This document shows positions 13,509 to 15,298 of a DNA stretch of 15,298 nt, piece by piece. Position numbers and translations under genes: made by a program. Origin of the DNA: CAZWHE01 sp964633825 (GTDB lineage Bacteria; Planctomycetota; B15-G4; CAYZWU01); assembly GCA_964633825.1 (NCBI GenBank), contig CAZWHE010000100.1:1-15298 (forward strand). Reading direction: 5' to 3'. Under the pieces are notes generated by a model, which saw only the letters and a list, made by a program, of their open reading frames with translations, had not been told where the DNA came from and did not search any database. Position 1 is the stretch's first letter. Each line of letters starts with the position of its first letter.

Positions 13509-14183
13509 ATGTTTAAGTCGGGCAGGGTGATCGGCGGTTTCACCGGGTTTGTCAACCGCTTCCTGATCCTTATTTTGTCCGCGATCTGTGTCACGCTGGC
13601 TGTCAAGCCCGAACTGGCCGGTGTCGCCAACATTGCTCAAGACGCTGAGGGAACGGCTCCCCTTCTCTGCGCGGAAACGGTGGAGAAATACAGGTTCCTC
13701 ATCGCGGCGGCGGCTCTGGTTCTTTTCATTCTCAACCTCAATGTCGTCCAGTTCATTTTCTTCAATATCTGGAACAACGACTCGAGGCGGTATATCGCTT
13801 CCAAGACAGCCAGCGGAACGGCCCGGGTCTCGCTCGACGCGATTCAACGGTCGCTTCTCGCCACGGCCAACGCCATGCCCGAGATCGCCAGGTGCCGGCT
13901 CGAAGCCTATCGGATCGGACACAAACAATATAAGGTGGAAGTTTTTTTCTGGATGATCGAGGGGCAGGCCGTGACCAATGTGAGCGAGAAGCTCCGCCTT
14001 GTTCTCAAGAAGCGTTTTTCCGACCTCGTCTCCATCTCTCCTCAGGACAGGGTGGATTTTGACATCACACTCGCCGGGATCCAGAAACACAAGAAGATCA
14101 CGGGGCCGGCCCGGGGCGAGGGTGTTGGGCTAGCCGGCCGGTTTCAAGGACGACCCGTCTATCCCGTGGATGAAGAGTCCTGA
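13509..14183 (+). CDS. AmaP-like (Asp23-family) membrane protein
   Basis: The 224-residue product has two hydrophobic segments near the N-terminus (about 17-33, NRFLILILSAICVTLAV, and 62-86, FLIAAAALVLFILNLNVVQF), arranged as a hairpin with both ends in the cytoplasm. They are followed by a domain resembling Asp23/AmaP. The marks are RYIASKTASGTARVSLDAIQ (94-113), a strand-helix pattern through KVEVFFWMIEGQ, the helix SEKLRLVLKKRFSDLV and the final strand RVDFDITLAGI. AmaP anchors Asp23 at the membrane in Firmicutes during alkaline and envelope stress. This gene follows accC by 37 bases, as Asp23-type genes often follow accBC. No separate asp23 gene is present, so the protein may act alone or with a partner elsewhere. 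The last 30 residues are polar and unassigned. The family call is by pattern recognition and is less certain than its neighbours. Confidence 0.68.
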   Translation: MFKSGRVIGGFTGFVNRFLILILSAICVTLAVKPELAGVANIAQDAEGTAPLLCAETVEKYRFLIAAAALVLFILNLNVVQFIFFNIWNNDSRRYIASKTASGTARVSLDAIQRSLLATANAMPEIARCRLEAYRIGHKQYKVEVFFWMIEGQAVTNVSEKLRLVLKKRFSDLVSISPQDRVDFDITLAGIQKHKKITGPARGEGVGLAGRFQGRPVYPVDEES

Positions 14184-14220
14184 TGACGATGGATCCCCGG
14201 ACCGTTATTGGAATTAAAAT

Positions 14221-15153
14221 ATGCCAAGAGCATTAGTGACCGGCGGGGCCGGATTCCTCGGCTCGCATCTCTGTGAGGCGCTTCTGGCCAAGGGGTACGG
14301 CGTCATCGCCATGGACAATCTGATTACGGGCGACCTGAAGAACATCGAGCACTTGTCCGGTCGCAGCGATTTCACTTTCGTCAAGCACGATGTGACGAAC
14401 TACATCGATGTCCCGGGGGAAATCACCCACGTTTTTCATTTCGCCTCTCCCGCAAGTCCGATCGATTATCTCCAGCTGCCCATTCAGACTCTGAAAGTGG
14501 GATCGCTGGGAACGCATAAAGCGCTCGGGTTTGCCAAGGACAAAGGGGCGGTTTTTATCCTCGCCTCCACATCCGAGGTTTACGGCGACCCTCTCGTTCA
14601 TCCCCAGAAAGAGGATTATTGGGGAAACGTCAATCCCGTCGGTCCCCGGGGGGTTTATGACGAAGCCAAGCGGTTTGCCGAGGCGATGGCCATGGCCTAT
14701 CACCGCTATCACAAAGTGGAAACCCGGATTGTCCGGATATTCAACACCTACGGCCCGCGGATGCGTCTCGATGACGGGCGGGCCCTGCCCACCTTTATCT
14801 GCCAGGCCTTGCGGGGCGAGCCTCTGACCGTGTTCGGCGACGGTTCGCAGACGCGGTCTTTCTGTTATGTTTCCGACCTGATTCGCGGGATTGTTCTCCT
14901 GGCGGAGTCGGCCGAAACAGACCCTGTCAACATCGGCAATCCATCGGAGATGACGATCGGAGAGTTCGCAGAAAAGATCGTGGAGCTGACGGCATCGAAG
15001 AGCGGCATCGTTTACAAAAAGCTTCCCACCGACGATCCCAAGGTGCGCCGGCCCGACATCGCGAGAGCCCGGGAGATACTCGGTTGGGAGCCCGAGGTGG
15101 ATCTCGACCGGGGATTGAAACATACCCTGGCGGATTTCGAGAAGAGGGTCTGA
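14221..15153 (+). CDS. uxs: UDP-glucuronate decarboxylase (UDP-xylose synthase)
   Basis: This short-chain dehydrogenase-type enzyme converts UDP-glucuronate to UDP-xylose, using bound NAD+ to oxidise C4 before decarboxylation. The 310-residue product has the NAD-binding GGAGFLGSHL (G8, G11, G14), the family block HFASPASPIDYLQLPIQTLK (73-92), STSEVYGDPLVHPQ (116-129, with S118 and E119) and the Y146-xxx-K150 pair in GPRGVYDEAKR. It continues with IFNTYGPRM (173-181) and DGSQTRSFCYVSDL (207-220). R276 or R277 in KVRRPDIAR fits the arginine that holds the substrate carboxylate. These blocks separate it from UDP-glucose epimerases and dTDP-glucose dehydratases. The start ATG 14221 has only a weak GGA 9 bases upstream, 37 bases after the amaP stop. 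UDP-xylose would feed exopolysaccharide or LPS glycosylation, and the following glmS also serves envelope sugar supply. Confidence 0.93.
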   Translation: MPRALVTGGAGFLGSHLCEALLAKGYGVIAMDNLITGDLKNIEHLSGRSDFTFVKHDVTNYIDVPGEITHVFHFASPASPIDYLQLPIQTLKVGSLGTHKALGFAKDKGAVFILASTSEVYGDPLVHPQKEDYWGNVNPVGPRGVYDEAKRFAEAMAMAYHRYHKVETRIVRIFNTYGPRMRLDDGRALPTFICQALRGEPLTVFGDGSQTRSFCYVSDLIRGIVLLAESAETDPVNIGNPSEMTIGEFAEKIVELTASKSGIVYKKLPTDDPKVRRPDIARAREILGWEPEVDLDRGLKHTLADFEKRV

Positions 15154-15166
15154 AGAGAGGAAGACG

Positions 15167-15298
15167 ATGTGCGGAATCATCGGTTGCTTGTCTGAATCCG
15201 ATGTTGCGGAAGTCCTCATCGAGGGTCTGCGCAAGCTCGAATACCGGGGTTATGATTCGGCCGGGGTCGCTCTCATTTCCGGTAAAGAGCTCTCCGTG
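15167..15298 (+). CDS. glmS: Glutamine-fructose-6-phosphate aminotransferase, N-terminal part (runs off the window)
   Basis: GlmS makes glucosamine-6-phosphate from fructose-6-phosphate and glutamine, the first step to UDP-GlcNAc for peptidoglycan and LPS. Only the first 44 residues are in the window. They begin MCGIIGCL, where Cys2 becomes the N-terminal nucleophile of the glutaminase domain after Met removal, followed by EVLIEGLRKLEYRGYDSAGVAL, a hallmark of the family. The start ATG 15167 is preceded by GAGAGGAAG and lies 13 bases after the uxs stop, so the two are co-transcribed. The gap is too short to hold a glmS ribozyme. Other class II amidotransferases such as PurF or AsnB also start with Cys, but LEYRGYDSAG is specific to GlmS. 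Confidence 0.95.
   Translation, partial: MCGIIGCLSESDVAEVLIEGLRKLEYRGYDSAGVALISGKELSV

Noticed and set aside
15154..15166. glmS ribozyme upstream of glmS
   Set aside because: Only 13 bases separate uxs from glmS, too few for the ribozyme, and the upstream sequence is the coding end of uxs.
14233..15234. 333-residue open frame on the minus strand opposite uxs
   Set aside because: It is antisense to a gene with complete UXS motifs and has no recognisable domain or ribosome binding site.

Overview
The window looks like ordinary chromosome from a free-living bacterium with a Gram-negative type of envelope and moderately high GC (judged by eye, not counted). There are no phage, plasmid, insertion-sequence or CRISPR signs. 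The gene mix is bacterial: AsnRS, an EpmA-like EF-P ligase, EF-P with a loop lysine, accB-accC, an AmaP-like membrane protein, a UDP-xylose synthase, GlmS, endonuclease Q and a tail-specific protease fused to HEAT repeats. EndoQ, the OB-fused EpmA and the HEAT-S41 protease suggest a deep-branching or uncultivated phylum. I cannot name it from sequence alone.

Layout. 1-1517 (+): the 3' end of an unrecognised gene, then asnS. 1508-3235 (-): a B12-binding-type radical SAM protein that meets asnS tail to tail with a 10-base overlap. 3353-4657 (+): an EpmA/GenX-type ligase with an added N-terminal OB domain, divergent from the radical SAM gene. 4839-6521 (+): an exported HEAT-repeat protein behind a clear promoter and a hairpin leader. 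6662-6898 (+): a 78-residue NIL-domain protein. 10600-6885 (-): a two-gene operon in which an exported HEAT-PDZ-S41 protease is followed, through an ATGA overlap, by endonuclease Q. 11022-14183 (+): an efp-accB-accC-amaP cluster behind a near-consensus sigma70 promoter. 14221 to the end (+): a UDP-glucuronate decarboxylase and the start of glmS.

How the genes connect. EF-P (Lys34) and the EpmA-like enzyme are probably substrate and modifier, although no EpmB lysine aminomutase is in the window. AccB and AccC form the biotin carboxylase half of acetyl-CoA carboxylase, and their linkage to efp and an Asp23/AmaP-type gene is familiar from other bacteria. Uxs and GlmS supply UDP-xylose and glucosamine-6-phosphate for envelope polysaccharides.

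The most unusual signal is in the noncoding DNA. The 5' leaders of the two exported HEAT-repeat genes, about 6 kb apart and on opposite strands, share a roughly 40-nt hairpin (37 of 41 aligned columns identical). They also share a 17-nt block (16 of 17 identical) and a purine-rich block. All three have the same orientation relative to the downstream gene, but their order differs. In both leaders the hairpin lies just downstream of a recognisable -10 element, so it should be in the mRNA. This may be an undescribed cis-regulatory element for envelope HEAT proteins, or a small dispersed repeat that landed twice in leaders.
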